Below are positions 1-8,268 of a DNA stretch of 64,000 nucleotides, one piece after another. This DNA comes from Paraburkholderia sp. BCC1886. Its GTDB lineage: Bacteria; Pseudomonadota; Gammaproteobacteria; Burkholderiales; Burkholderiaceae. The position numbers and the translations under genes were made by a program. The DNA lies in NCBI RefSeq assembly GCF_900996245.1, contig NZ_CAAJGK010000041.1, forward strand, positions 186,001-250,000. Reading direction: 5' to 3'. A model generated the notes under the pieces. It had not been told where the DNA came from and searched no databases. It worked only from the letters and a program-made list of their open reading frames with translations. The stretch's first letter is position 1. Every line of letters begins with the position of its first letter.

Positions 1-705
1 CGCGAGTTGTGCGCCGAGTTGTTCGACCTGCTTCTGCAAGGCGGCGATCGACGCGTCGCGCTCCGCCGTCAGCTCCTGCATACGGGCCTGCTGACGCTCG
101 ATTTTCTCTTTCAGTTCGGCGTTATCGGCTTCGAGGGCAACCAGCCGGCGGATGTCCGCGCGATTGGCCGCGCCTACCAGATGCGACAGCATGTGCAGAT
201 CGCCGAATGCTTTCTGGCGCACCGGCATGGTCGCGTAGCGGTGCGTCATCAAAGCCCAGTAAGCGGGCGGAATGTCGCCGCTTTTCAATGCGTCGTCCCA
301 CAGGTCCAGCAGGGCAGCTTCATCGGCGGCCGCTTCGAAGCGGCGGATAGCGACGGCGTAGTGTTCGTCGAGCAGCTTGTGCAATGCCTTCGCGGCGCTA
401 CCGCCTTCGATCGCGAGTTCGACCGCCGAGTGGTGGATCTCCAGATCGCTGGCCTCGCGCCGGTCGAGACTCGTGAATCTGGGTACCAGCTTGCGCAACT
501 CATGCGTGCTCAGACAGGTGCCGATGATCGAGCAATGCAGGTGACTGTCGAGTTCGGCGAGCTTCGCACGTCGGTTGGTGTTCGGCAGCGATACCTGCGC
601 CTGCGAGCAGCACGGCTCGGCCGCACGCATGCCGGTGCCGGCGAGTTCTTCGCCGGACAGTTTCAGACGCGAGGGCTGGGCAAGACGGAAAGGGGGCGTG
701 TGCAT
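1..705 (-). CDS. DUF2325-family protein, N-terminal part (runs off the left edge)
   Basis: The reverse strand reads open from an ATG at 705 to base 1, giving 235 residues with no stop, so the gene continues beyond the window. AGAGG lies just upstream of the ATG. The N-terminal region has a Cys/His-rich stretch (SHLHCSIIGTC near residues 53-63) followed by helical sequence. From about residue 185 it becomes a heptad-like coiled coil (ELKEKIERQQARMQEL). This layout matches Burkholderia proteins that end in a DUF2325 domain, but that C-terminal domain is outside the window. Function is unknown. The 236-residue forward-strand frame over the same bases is a shadow, with Arg/Val/Gln-skewed composition and no homology I recognise. 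Confidence 0.72.
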   Translation of the reverse strand, partial: MHTPPFRLAQPSRLKLSGEELAGTGMRAAEPCCSQAQVSLPNTNRRAKLAELDSHLHCSIIGTCLSTHELRKLVPRFTSLDRREASDLEIHHSAVELAIEGGSAAKALHKLLDEHYAVAIRRFEAAADEAALLDLWDDALKSGDIPPAYWALMTHRYATMPVRQKAFGDLHMLSHLVGAANRADIRRLVALEADNAELKEKIERQQARMQELTAERDASIAALQKQVEQLGAQLA

Positions 706-921
706 GAAATCCTCTAAACCGGGCCGGTGTCGGGCTGATCGAATGGGAAGCGATATGTTCAATGGAATATAACGGTGGGCAAACGACGAGACCTCAGAAA
801 ACGCCGACCGCAATATCTGAGAGGATATAACGAAAGGACGGGCTGATGCACGCGATCCGTCCGAGCCCTTACAATCCGTTTCGCACGGGTTTCACTTCGG
901 GTCAACCAGACAAATCAACGA
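706..921. promoter_or_regulatory. Divergent intergenic region between the DUF2325 and SnoaL-like genes
   Basis: This should hold both promoters. Two near-identical AT-rich boxes are visible: GGAATATAACG near 763 and GGATATAACG near 823. Arms CTCAGA (793-798) and TCTGAG (816-821) form a small inverted repeat. No specific regulator site was recognised. Confidence 0.35.
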
Positions 922-1401
922 ATGAGCCATCCCAATCAGCAATTGATCGAGCGCTTCTATACGGCGTTCCAGCAGCGCGATGCGCAGACCATGGCCGCCT
1001 GCTACACGGACGACGCGATTTTCGTCGACCCGGCCTTCGGCGAGCTTCACGGCGAGGCGGTGCGCGACATGTGGCGAATGCTCGTGGCCCGCGCGCAGAA
1101 TTTCTCGCTGAGCTACGAGCGTGTCGTCGCCGACGAACGCGAGGGAAGCGCGCATTGGGTCGCGCGCTATCTGTTCAGTCAGACCGGCCGTTCCGTGGTC
1201 AACCGGATCGACGCCCGGTTCGTGTTCCGCGACGGACTGATCGCCGAACATCGCGACCGCTTCGATCTATGGCTGTGGACGCGTCAGGCATTAGGCCTCA
1301 AAGGCACGCTGCTGGGCTGGTCGCCGCTGGTGCAGCGGGCGATCCGCGCGCAGGCCCGGAAAGGTCTCGACCACTACCGGCAGCGGCAGCAGCGCGGCTG
1401 A
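922..1401 (+). CDS. SnoaL-like / NTF2-fold nuclear transport factor 2 family protein
   Basis: This 159-residue protein has the pattern of the NTF2-like fold: an N-terminal helix (QQLIERFYTAFQQRDAQTM), the CYTDDAIFVDPAF strand-turn, then the RFVFRDGLIAEHRDRFDLW strands. Members of the family include ketosteroid isomerase-like and polyketide-cyclase-like enzymes as well as non-enzymatic proteins, so no substrate can be assigned. The ATG at 922 gives a start matching the family (MSHPNQQLIERFY). It lies upstream of the dioxygenase gene on the same strand with an 80-base gap, so co-transcription is possible. The opposite-strand 119-residue frame is a shadow. Confidence 0.8.
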   Translation: MSHPNQQLIERFYTAFQQRDAQTMAACYTDDAIFVDPAFGELHGEAVRDMWRMLVARAQNFSLSYERVVADEREGSAHWVARYLFSQTGRSVVNRIDARFVFRDGLIAEHRDRFDLWLWTRQALGLKGTLLGWSPLVQRAIRAQARKGLDHYRQRQQRG

Positions 1402-1481
1402 TGCGTTAGCAGCGGTTTGCCGGCTTGCTATCATCGCGGCAGTTGATAGAGTATTTGTCATCCGATGAACAGGGACATGTC

Positions 1482-2366
1482 ATGCCAGTAGTCGATGCTT
1501 CATGGGAACAATGGTTGTCCAGCAACGTATCGCGCGGTTGCAGCATGGATTCGATGATCGACGCGATGGTGCAGGCCGGCTTCGCCGGCGAGGCCGCGCG
1601 AACGGCGGTCGGCAAGGCGTTCGGCCTGACCCTGGCGGTGACGGGCGCGGCCTCGCACGGCGCCGCGGCCACCGAAGCCGTGCTGGCCAAACCGGCGCCG
1701 AGTGCTTATCAGTACGACGCCATGCCGGTCGCCAGCGGTAATGTGATTCACGCTTACGACCGCGACGTGCGCGTTTTGATGCGCTGCGAGAAGCCGCAGG
1801 TCATCGTGTTCGGCGACGTGCTGTCGGCCGAAGAGTGCAACGAGATGATCGAGCGCTCGCGGCATCGTCTGAAACGCTCGACGACGGTCAATCCCGCCAC
1901 CGGCAAGGAAGACGTGATTCGCAACCGGACCAGCGAAGGCATCTGGTACCAGCGCGGCGAAGACGACTTCATCGCACGGATGGACCGGCGGATTTCCAGC
2001 CTGATGAACTGGCCGGTCGAGAATGGCGAAGGCCTGCAAATCCTGCATTACGGCACCACCGGCGAGTACAAGCCGCATTTCGATTACTTCCCGCCGGATC
2101 AGCCGGGCAGCTCGGTGCATACGGCGCAGGGCGGGCAACGGGTGGCGACGCTGGTGATCTATCTGAACGACGTGCCGGACGGTGGCGAAACGATTTTCCC
2201 GGAAGCGGGCGTGTCGGTGGCGGCGCGGCAGGGCGGCGCGGTGTATTTCCGCTATATGAACGGTCAGCGCCAGCTCGATCCGTTGACCTTGCACGGCGGC
2301 GCGCCCGTGCTCGGCGGCGACAAGTGGATCATGACCAAATGGATGCGCGAGCGCGCTTACGGTTGA
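1482..2366 (+). CDS. 2OG-Fe(II) oxygenase, prolyl 4-hydroxylase type
   Basis: This predicted 294-residue protein is of the prolyl-4-hydroxylase alpha-subunit type (non-haem Fe(II), 2-oxoglutarate-dependent). The iron triad is present: His199 and Asp201 in KPHFDYF, and the distal His271 in LTLHGG, with Lys281 (GGDKW) placed to bind 2-oxoglutarate. The double-stranded beta-helix core covers about residues 180-290. The first 70 residues are helical and Ala-rich and are not part of the catalytic core. I chose ATG 1482, preceded by AGGGA, over the longer frame that opens with TTG at 1425. The bacterial substrate is not known; relatives act on peptidyl proline or free amino acids. Confidence 0.85.
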   Translation: MPVVDASWEQWLSSNVSRGCSMDSMIDAMVQAGFAGEAARTAVGKAFGLTLAVTGAASHGAAATEAVLAKPAPSAYQYDAMPVASGNVIHAYDRDVRVLMRCEKPQVIVFGDVLSAEECNEMIERSRHRLKRSTTVNPATGKEDVIRNRTSEGIWYQRGEDDFIARMDRRISSLMNWPVENGEGLQILHYGTTGEYKPHFDYFPPDQPGSSVHTAQGGQRVATLVIYLNDVPDGGETIFPEAGVSVAARQGGAVYFRYMNGQRQLDPLTLHGGAPVLGGDKWIMTKWMRERAYG

Positions 2367-2394
2367 GATTGTCCGGTCCGCCCGGGCCCGGCGC

Positions 2395-3048
2395 TCATTC
2401 CGAAGTCTGACGGGCCGCGCCGGCGCCATGCGCGGTCGACGAATCGGCCCACAGCTGTTTCAGCGCGTCGCGGGCGCTGACATAACCCATCCGCATGATC
2501 ATCGAGCCGATCGCAGCGCCAGCCAGGTGATCGAGCATCGGGAAGCCCGCCATGCTGCCCGCCAGACCCAAAGTCGCGACGAGTGCGGAGACCGCATCCA
2601 CGCGAGCATGCCAGGCGCTCGCCAGCAGGATCGACGAGCCGTTGCGGCGGCCGGCGGCGCGCAGATAGCGGAACAGCGATTCCTTCGCGAGCATGACGAC
2701 GCCGCTCACGAGCAGCGCGCAGGTTTGCAGCAGCGGGCTGGCATCGAGCGGTGCGTCCTGCGTGACGCTATGCCAGAGCATTTCAAACGCGGTCACCCAC
2801 AACACCACGGCAATCAGCAGCGAAGCGACGACGGGCGGTCCATCTCCGGCGCGGACGTGGGCGCGCCGTGTCGAGCTGAAATAGAGGACGAGTAGCACCA
2901 GGCCGTCCGCCGCGAGATCGCTCGCTGTGTGGACGCCGTCGGCCAGCAAACCATCGGAATGAGCGCAGAGGCCGATCACGATCTGCATCGCCATCAGAAA
3001 CGCGTTGAGGAGCACGCTGACCCACGCGGCCTTAAACAAGGCGGCCAC
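2395..3048 (-). CDS. Short cation diffusion facilitator (CDF) transporter
   Basis: This 217-residue protein has six predicted membrane segments (about residues 8-30, 43-59, 73-95, 107-125, 140-165, 172-192). It carries the CDF metal site twice: His40-x3-Asp44 in TM2 (AHSDGLLADGVHTASD) and His147-x3-Asp151 in TM5 (SAWHARVD). Such proteins export Zn(II), Fe(II) or related ions by proton antiport. It stops just after TM6 (DALKQLW), so the cytoplasmic metal-sensing domain of classic CDF proteins is missing. The only usable start is a GTG at 3048 with no clear ribosome site; upstream the frame stays open to a TGA at 3082-3084 but has no ATG. Confidence 0.78.
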   Translation of the reverse strand: MAALFKAAWVSVLLNAFLMAMQIVIGLCAHSDGLLADGVHTASDLAADGLVLLVLYFSSTRRAHVRAGDGPPVVASLLIAVVLWVTAFEMLWHSVTQDAPLDASPLLQTCALLVSGVVMLAKESLFRYLRAAGRRNGSSILLASAWHARVDAVSALVATLGLAGSMAGFPMLDHLAGAAIGSMIMRMGYVSARDALKQLWADSSTAHGAGAARQTSE

Positions 3049-3190
3049 CGTGGGTTTTTTTGCTGGCGCCGAGTCGGCTTGTCAGGTGCGCTAAAAACAG
3101 GGGCATCGCGTCGGGACCGTTCGTTTTGTCCCTGCACGGTACTTGGCGATCGTGGCACGCGCATGACAGCCGCGTTCGCGATCGACGCGT

Positions 3191-3230
3191 GACGAAGCGG
3201 GCCGAAGTGCGCACCCAGGCCCGCTTCGTC
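3191..3230 (-). terminator. 13-bp perfect inverted repeat downstream of the MFS gene
   Basis: Arms GACGAAGCGGGCC (3191-3203) and GGCCCGCTTCGTC (3218-3230) pair perfectly around a 14-base loop. The repeat lies just past the stop of the transporter gene at 3237. There is no T run after it on either strand, so it may be a 3'-end hairpin rather than a textbook intrinsic terminator. Confidence 0.5.
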
Positions 3231-3236
3231 GATACG

Positions 3237-4676
3237 TCAGCTCTTCGCGGTCCCTTCCTGATTGCGCGATCCGCCGCCGATGCTTTGTCCGGCATCGTGG
3301 GCGAGGCCGACATAGCCGAGCACCGAAATCAGTGTCAGCACACCCGCGCAGAGGAAGGCAAGGCGGAAGTCGGCGAGCGTGAACAGGCGCCCCGTGTTCT
3401 CGCCGTTCAAAAACGCCGCCGCGCGCAGCGAGACCGCGCCGAAGGCGATGCCGAGGCCGATGGTCATCTGCGCGGCGGCGCTCCAGAGCGTGCTGGCGCC
3501 GCTCATCTGCGATGGCGCGACATCGGCGTAGGCGAGCGTCGCCAGCGTCGAAAACTGCATGGAGCGCGTCACACCGTAGACGAACACGACGAACAGCACG
3601 AGCAGCAGCGGCACGTCCGGCGTCAGCAACCCACACGCGACGATGGAAATGCCGGCCACGGCGACGTCGACGATCGACACCATGCGAAAGCCGTAACGCT
3701 GCAGGATGCGCGTGGTCAACGCCTTCATGCCGAGGTTGCCGACGGCGCTTGCCAGCAGCAACAGCCCCGACTTGAACGCCGACAGCCCAAAGCCGAGTTG
3801 AAACAGCAAGGGCATCAGATAAGGCACCGCGCCAATGCCGATGCGCGTGAACGAGCCTGTGACGACGGTGACGGAGAACGTCGGAATCTTGAGCGTGGAC
3901 ACGTCGATCAACGGATGCGGATGCCGCTTCGCATGCCGGAATGCAACGACCCCGAGCAGCAATCCGACGACGATGAGCGCGCCGGCTACCCACGGACTTT
4001 CGCCCACCTGGCTCGCCAGTTCCGCGCCGTAGAGGATGGCCGTCAGGCTCGCCGCGCTCAGCAGCAGGCCGACGATGTCGAGCGGTTTGCGCTCGCTGCC
4101 GCGCAGGTTCGGCACCATGGCGAGGGCGATGGCCATCGCGGCGAGACCGAACGGTACGTTCAGCAGGAAGATCCAGCGCCACGATGCGTAGGTGGTGATG
4201 AAGCCGCCCACCGGCGGGCCGATCACGGGAGCGGCGATCGCGGGCCATGTGATGGTCGAAATCGCCTGCATCATTTTGCTTTTTTCGGTGCTGCGGACCA
4301 CGATCAGGCGGCCCACCGGCACCATCATCGCGCCGCCGATGCCTTGCAACAGCCGCGCAGCGGTAAATTCGGCGACGTTCTGCGACAGCCCGCACAACAC
4401 CGAAGCCACCGTGAACACGCCAATCGCGCTGAAGAACACCGTGCGCGATCCGCAACGATCCGCGACCCAGCCGCTCACCGGAATGAAGATGGCCAGCGCC
4501 AGCATGTAGGCCGTCATGCCGAGGCTGAGACTGTTCGGGCCGACGCCGAACGAATGCGCCATTTGCGGCAGCGCGGTAGCGATCACCGTGGTGTCGAGGT
4601 ACTCCATGAAGAACGTCGCGGCGACGATATAAGGCAGCCAGCCGACATGGGATTGACGCGTGTTGCCGGTGCTCAT
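3237..4676 (-). CDS. MFS drug-efflux transporter, DHA2 (EmrB/QacA/HsrA-like) family
   Basis: This 479-residue inner-membrane protein has many hydrophobic helices and the MFS landmarks: an EYLDTTVIATALP start to TM1, motif A in loop 2-3 (GWVADRCGSRTVFF, about residues 67-80), and the antiporter motif C (WPAIAAPVIGPPVGGF, about residues 144-159). These place it among proton-drug antiporters related to E. coli HsrA/YieO. No adaptor or TolC-type gene adjoins it, so it probably works alone. The ATG at 4676 begins MSTGNTRQSHVGW and leads straight into TM1. The very long forward frame over the same bases (from 3060) is Arg/His/Ala-rich and is a shadow. Confidence 0.88.
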   Translation of the reverse strand: MSTGNTRQSHVGWLPYIVAATFFMEYLDTTVIATALPQMAHSFGVGPNSLSLGMTAYMLALAIFIPVSGWVADRCGSRTVFFSAIGVFTVASVLCGLSQNVAEFTAARLLQGIGGAMMVPVGRLIVVRSTEKSKMMQAISTITWPAIAAPVIGPPVGGFITTYASWRWIFLLNVPFGLAAMAIALAMVPNLRGSERKPLDIVGLLLSAASLTAILYGAELASQVGESPWVAGALIVVGLLLGVVAFRHAKRHPHPLIDVSTLKIPTFSVTVVTGSFTRIGIGAVPYLMPLLFQLGFGLSAFKSGLLLLASAVGNLGMKALTTRILQRYGFRMVSIVDVAVAGISIVACGLLTPDVPLLLVLFVVFVYGVTRSMQFSTLATLAYADVAPSQMSGASTLWSAAAQMTIGLGIAFGAVSLRAAAFLNGENTGRLFTLADFRLAFLCAGVLTLISVLGYVGLAHDAGQSIGGGSRNQEGTAKS

Positions 4677-5013
4677 CGCGCGGTCCTCGCGGTTTTCTGG
4701 ACGTGGCGGGCGTGGCGGACTTGGCGGGCGGTGCGGGTGGCGAGGTTTTGAGCGGACGGCCAGGCCGCGCGCGATGCTTGGGACTTCATGTTCTTGCGAC
4801 GGCCTTTCGGAAAAGAGCGGTGTCGCGAATGCGCGGGGGGCGCAGTCGCAAGCGACCGATGAGAGGGTGGTTTGCCGTGGGCGGCCACGCGGTGTGCTCC
4901 GTCAAAAACGGGGCGCGTGGGCCGCCAGCCCTGAATCGTATCGCAATCCGCGACGCTGCATCGTATGGGCCGGCCTTACCGGCCCATTGCGACGCTTTCC
5001 GTCGTCGTTCGGA
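4677..5013. other. 337-base intergenic region between the MFS and PEP-mutase-like genes
   Basis: No convincing gene is present. At 4702-4737 there are four degenerate 9-bp tandem units (CGTGGCGGG and variants). Near the right end is the hairpin listed at 4965-4987. The MFS promoter must lie here, but no clear -35/-10 pair was found. Confidence 0.5.
4965..4987 (-). terminator. Hairpin 3' of the PEP-mutase-like gene
   Basis: ATGGGCCGG (4965-4973) and CCGGCCCAT (4979-4987) form a perfect 9-bp stem with a 5-base loop, 26 bases past the stop of the upstream minus-strand gene. No T tract follows. It is probably a 3'-end or terminator structure. Confidence 0.5.
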
Positions 5014-5910
5014 TTACCTTGTCGCTAAGTCCTTCGCCGCGTATTCGCGATCGAGCTTGTCGTACAGTGGCTTGTTGACGAGGCGCTGGCGCTCGCTGAA
5101 CGGCGCAACCAGCGTCGCGTCTTCGTCGAGTCGACCCTGTTTCTGCAGCGTGCCGAGCGCGCGTTGCATGCCGAGCACCGCGCCTTGCAGCGCCGCGTTC
5201 GCGTACAGTACGATGCCGTAGCCGAGTTTGGCCAGCGCTTCACGCGATTGCACCGGCGTCTTCCCGCCGATCACGATGTTGATCAGTTGCGGCGTGTCGA
5301 ACAGGCCGGGCAGGCGCTCGATGTCGGCGAGCGATTCGGTGGCCTCGATGAACAGAATGTCGGCGCCCGCTTCGATGAAGCGATGGCCGCGTTCGATGGC
5401 GTCTTCGATACCGTGCACGGCGGCCGCGTCGGTGCGCGCCATGATCTGCAGATTGCCGTCTTCGCGGGCATCCACGGCCGCGCGAATCTTGCCGACCATT
5501 TCGCTCGTACCGACGACTTCCTTGCCGGAAAAGTGGCCGCATTTTTTCGGCATGACCTGATCTTCGAACTGGATCACGTCGGCGCCGCTGCGCTCGAGCA
5601 CCCGCACGGTCTGCCGTACGTTCAGCGCGTTGCCGAAGCCGGTATCGGCATCGACGATCAGCGGCAGCGCGACCGCGTCGCGAATGCGCGCGCAGTGCTC
5701 GGCGACTTCGGCCAGTCCGATGAAACCCAGGTCGGGCAGACCCAGCGACATGTTCGTGACGCCGGCGCCCGTGATGTAAATGGCTTCGAAGCCGGCGTCT
5801 TCGATAACGCGCGCGCTCATTGCGTTGAAAGCGCCCGGCACGAGCAGGCCCTGGCGCTGGGCGACTTTGGCGCGGAAAGCGGCGCGGCGGGCAGCGGTGG
5901 TAGTGGTCAT
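5014..5910 (-). CDS. Isocitrate lyase / PEP mutase superfamily enzyme
   Basis: This 298-residue protein belongs to the ICL/PEP-mutase superfamily, which includes 2-methylisocitrate lyase, oxaloacetate decarboxylase and carboxyphosphonoenolpyruvate mutase. It has the GAFNAMSARVIEDAGFEAIYITG start, the metal-binding DADTGFG (near residue 88), the FEDQVMPKKCGH loop carrying the catalytic-loop Cys, and the ARTDA motif. The CGHF form with GKEV is typical of lyases, but the exact substrate cannot be fixed from motifs. The start MTTTTAARRAAF at 5910 fits the family; the longer frame from 6012 would run through the sigma-54 promoter. It is divergent from a PrpR-type activator, as prpB is in propionate operons, but no prpC or prpD follows, so prpB is not assigned. 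Confidence 0.84.
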   Translation of the reverse strand: MTTTTAARRAAFRAKVAQRQGLLVPGAFNAMSARVIEDAGFEAIYITGAGVTNMSLGLPDLGFIGLAEVAEHCARIRDAVALPLIVDADTGFGNALNVRQTVRVLERSGADVIQFEDQVMPKKCGHFSGKEVVGTSEMVGKIRAAVDAREDGNLQIMARTDAAAVHGIEDAIERGHRFIEAGADILFIEATESLADIERLPGLFDTPQLINIVIGGKTPVQSREALAKLGYGIVLYANAALQGAVLGMQRALGTLQKQGRLDEDATLVAPFSERQRLVNKPLYDKLDREYAAKDLATR

Positions 5911-5968
5911 GATGAGGTGTCTCCGATGATCGGTTGAAAAGAGGCGGCGGTTTGTCCGTCCAGCCTGT

Positions 5969-5984
5969 TGCAGGTTGCATGCCA
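5969..5984 (-). promoter_or_regulatory. Sigma-54 (-24/-12) promoter for the PEP-mutase-like gene
   Basis: On the minus strand the sequence is TGGCATGCAACCTGCA. The GG and GC doublets have exactly the spacing of the sigma-54 consensus TGGCAC-N5-TTGC. It lies about 60 bases upstream of the ATG at 5910 and next to a gene for a sigma-54 activator, which supports the reading. Confidence 0.75.
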
Positions 5985-6069
5985 TTAATGAGGATCGGCG
6001 ATTTTCGTCCATGAATCAGCAGCTTGCGTTTGCGGCCGACACGAGGCGCGACATGGCACAATGCACGCG

Positions 6070-6100
6070 AACGTTTCGTGAAACGTTTCTGGAACGTTTC
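6070..6100. promoter_or_regulatory. Candidate activator-binding site (AACGTTTC repeats)
   Basis: AACGTTTC (6070-6077) and GAAACGTT (6080-6087) form a perfect inverted repeat with a 2-base spacer. A third AACGTTTC copy follows at 6093-6100. The site lies about 90-130 bases upstream of the minus-strand sigma-54 promoter, the usual place for an enhancer-type upstream activator site, and just before the activator gene itself. Binding by the neighbouring PrpR-like protein is inference. Confidence 0.6.
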
Positions 6101-6122
6101 GCTTTTGCCTGGAGCTTGTGCC

Positions 6123-8132
6123 GTGTCGACTTTCACGCCGTCGTTTGCCATCCCGCCGTCGTCGCAACCAGGCGTTGCGCTGGTGAGTATCAGCCGTTTG
6201 CAGTCGCTTTGCGAAGCGGTTGCACCGCGCTACGCGGGGCAAGCGAGGTTTTTCCCGGTTCGCGAAGGCTACGGCGCGGCGGTGAGCGTGCTTCAGGATT
6301 ATGTCGACGCCGGTGCGGTCGATGTCGTACTGGCAGCCGGCTCGAACGGCGCCTACCTGCGCGAAAACCTCAGCGTTCCGGTCGTCATGGTCAAGGTGAA
6401 CGGCTTCGACGTGCTCAGCGCGCTGACTCGCGCGACCACCCGCTGGCCGGGCGCTTCGGTCGGTCTCGTTCTGCATGAAACGATCTCGCACGAGCTTGCC
6501 GATCTCGGGCCGTGGCTGAAAGTGCCGTTGAAACAGCGCGCCTACCGTTCCGTCGACGAGGTGCGGCTCGCCGTACAGGACCTTGCCGCCGAAGGATGCA
6601 AGGTGGTCATCGGCCCCGGCATGGCTTGCGATCTGGCGCAGCAAGCGGGGCTGGACAGCGTGTTTCTCTATTCGCTCGGTGCCGTCGAAGAGGCATTCGA
6701 GCGCTCGGTCGAACTCGCGCGCGTCAGTCGCCAGAAAGAGTCCAAGCGGGTGCGTCTGAACACGATCGTCGCGCATCTGCGCGACGGCGTGGCCGCGTTC
6801 GACGCCGCCGGGCAACTCGAAGCCGTGAATCCCGCCATGCTCGACCTGCTCGGGCTCACGCGCGAAACCGACGTGGCCGCCCAGGTGACGCGCGCGGTCG
6901 GCCCCTGGCTGCGCGACACGCTCGAGCACGACGCCGCCGTCGAAGAGCGCATCGAGCAGATCGGCGGGCGGGCTCTCATCGTCAACTGCCTGCCGATCGT
7001 CGAGCAGGGCACGCGTTCCGGCGCCGTGGTGACCGTGCAGGATGCGCTGGTGGCGCAACGGATCGACCGCTCGCTACGCACCAGCCAGCGGCCGAAGCAA
7101 CTGGTCGCGAGGCATCAACTGGACGATCTGATCGGCGCTTCGGCCGCGCTGGAACGGGTGCGGCGGCTCGCGCGCGCAGGCGCGGCGCACGACGCCACCG
7201 TGCTGCTGAGCGGCGAGAGCGGCACCGGCAAGGAACTCGTCGCGCAGGGCATCCACAATGCCAGCCGGCGGCGCGGCAATCCGTTCGTCGCGTTCAATTG
7301 CGCGGCGTTGCCCGAAGGCCTGATCGAAAGCGAACTGTTTGGTCACGAGGAGGGCGCATTCACTGGCGCGCGACGCGGCGGCAAGCCGGGCCTGTTCGAG
7401 ATCGCCCATACGGGGACGATTTTTCTCGACGAGATCGGCGAGATGCCGGCGGCGTTGCAAAGCCGTCTGCTGCGTGTGCTGCAGGAGCGCGAGGTGATGA
7501 AGCTCGGCTCGGGACGCGCCACGCCCATCGACGTGCGGGTAATCGCCGCGACCCATCGCGATCTGCATGTGCTGGTCGAGCAGGGCGCGTTTCGCGCGGA
7601 CCTGTATTTTCGCCTCAACCTGCTGCAGATAGCATTGCCGCCCCTGCGCGAGCGCCGGGAGGACCTGCCGCAACTGGCGCGGCACCTGTTGGGGCGCAGC
7701 GCGTTCCAGTATGGTCTGTCCGATTGGTCGGAGGCGGCCAGCGAGCGGATCCTGACCTTCATGGCGCCTTTGTTCGAGCGGTATGCGTGGCCGGGCAATG
7801 TGCGCGAACTGGACAATCTGTTGACTCGCGCCGCCATTTATCCAGGCTATGCTGGAGAGTCAGCGGGCGAACCGTCGATCGATCGCCAGGCGCTTTTCCC
7901 GGAATTCGGGCGGATGCGGCAGGCCACGGAGGACAGCGGATCTATTGCCGTGCATCAGCCGGCAGGGTCGCGAATCGTGCGTGACACTACGCCGCCGAGC
8001 CCCCGTCCTACCCGCGAGGACGCGCTTCGCGCACTGGCGCAGGCCGGCGGCAACCGGGCCGCAGCCAGTCGCGCGTTGGGAATCGGCCGAACCACGTTCT
8101 GGCGATTGATGCAAAATGACGGGCCGCAGTAA
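6123..8132 (+). CDS. PrpR-like sigma-54-dependent transcriptional activator
   Basis: This 669-residue enhancer-binding protein has a PrpR_N-type ligand domain (about residues 15-190; [29 protein letters not shown]), a PAS-like segment (about 205-310; [17 protein letters not shown]), and an AAA+ sigma-54 interaction domain. The AAA+ domain has Walker A GESGTGKE, the GAFTGA loop intact, and a Walker B-like [11 protein letters not shown]-terminal Fis-type helix-turn-helix ends the protein ([20 protein letters not shown]). I chose the GTG start at 6123, which has GGAGC 8 bases upstream; the frame opens earlier at 6024 across the candidate operator. It most likely activates the divergent gene at 5910 in response to a small carboxylate. 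Confidence 0.88.
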   Translation: MSTFTPSFAIPPSSQPGVALVSISRLQSLCEAVAPRYAGQARFFPVREGYGAAVSVLQDYVDAGAVDVVLAAGSNGAYLRENLSVPVVMVKVNGFDVLSALTRATTRWPGASVGLVLHETISHELADLGPWLKVPLKQRAYRSVDEVRLAVQDLAAEGCKVVIGPGMACDLAQQAGLDSVFLYSLGAVEEAFERSVELARVSRQKESKRVRLNTIVAHLRDGVAAFDAAGQLEAVNPAMLDLLGLTRETDVAAQVTRAVGPWLRDTLEHDAAVEERIEQIGGRALIVNCLPIVEQGTRSGAVVTVQDALVAQRIDRSLRTSQRPKQLVARHQLDDLIGASAALERVRRLARAGAAHDATVLLSGESGTGKELVAQGIHNASRRRGNPFVAFNCAALPEGLIESELFGHEEGAFTGARRGGKPGLFEIAHTGTIFLDEIGEMPAALQSRLLRVLQEREVMKLGSGRATPIDVRVIAATHRDLHVLVEQGAFRADLYFRLNLLQIALPPLRERREDLPQLARHLLGRSAFQYGLSDWSEAASERILTFMAPLFERYAWPGNVRELDNLLTRAAIYPGYAGESAGEPSIDRQALFPEFGRMRQATEDSGSIAVHQPAGSRIVRDTTPPSPRPTREDALRALAQAGGNRAAASRALGIGRTTFWRLMQNDGPQ

Positions 8133-8163
8133 CCCGCTGCAATAGCCACGAGTCAGGCGGTAA

Positions 8164-8200
8164 ATAGCGTCAGGCTATCACCATCATAAGAACAATCCGC
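8164..8200 (+). promoter_or_regulatory. OxyR-type binding site upstream of ahpC
   Basis: ATAG-N7-CTAT-N7-ATAA-N7-CCGC starts at 8164. Three of the four tetranucleotide elements of the OxyR consensus (ATAG-N7-CTAT-N7-ATAG-N7-CTAT) are kept at the right spacing, about 70 bases before the ahpC start. Peroxide induction of ahpC through OxyR is well established in related bacteria. Confidence 0.65.
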
Positions 8201-8268
8201 TTTACCTATTAAGCGTCGTCTGACATACTGGCCCAACTTTCCAACCACTCAGAAAGAGGACTCAGCAA

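Noticed and set aside
3060..4751. 563-residue plus-strand open frame opposite the MFS gene
   Set aside because: Composition is Arg, His, Gln and Ala-rich, it has no recognised domain, and it lies antisense to a clear transporter; such frames are common in high-GC DNA.
5014..5910. Naming the PEP-mutase-like gene prpB
   Set aside because: Divergence from a PrpR-like gene is suggestive, but no prpC, prpD or acnD gene follows and family motifs do not fix the substrate.
6055..6075. Possible sigma-54 promoter TGGCACAATGCA on the plus strand before the activator gene
   Set aside because: GG is present but no GC doublet falls at the required -12 spacing; activator genes are usually transcribed from sigma-70 promoters.
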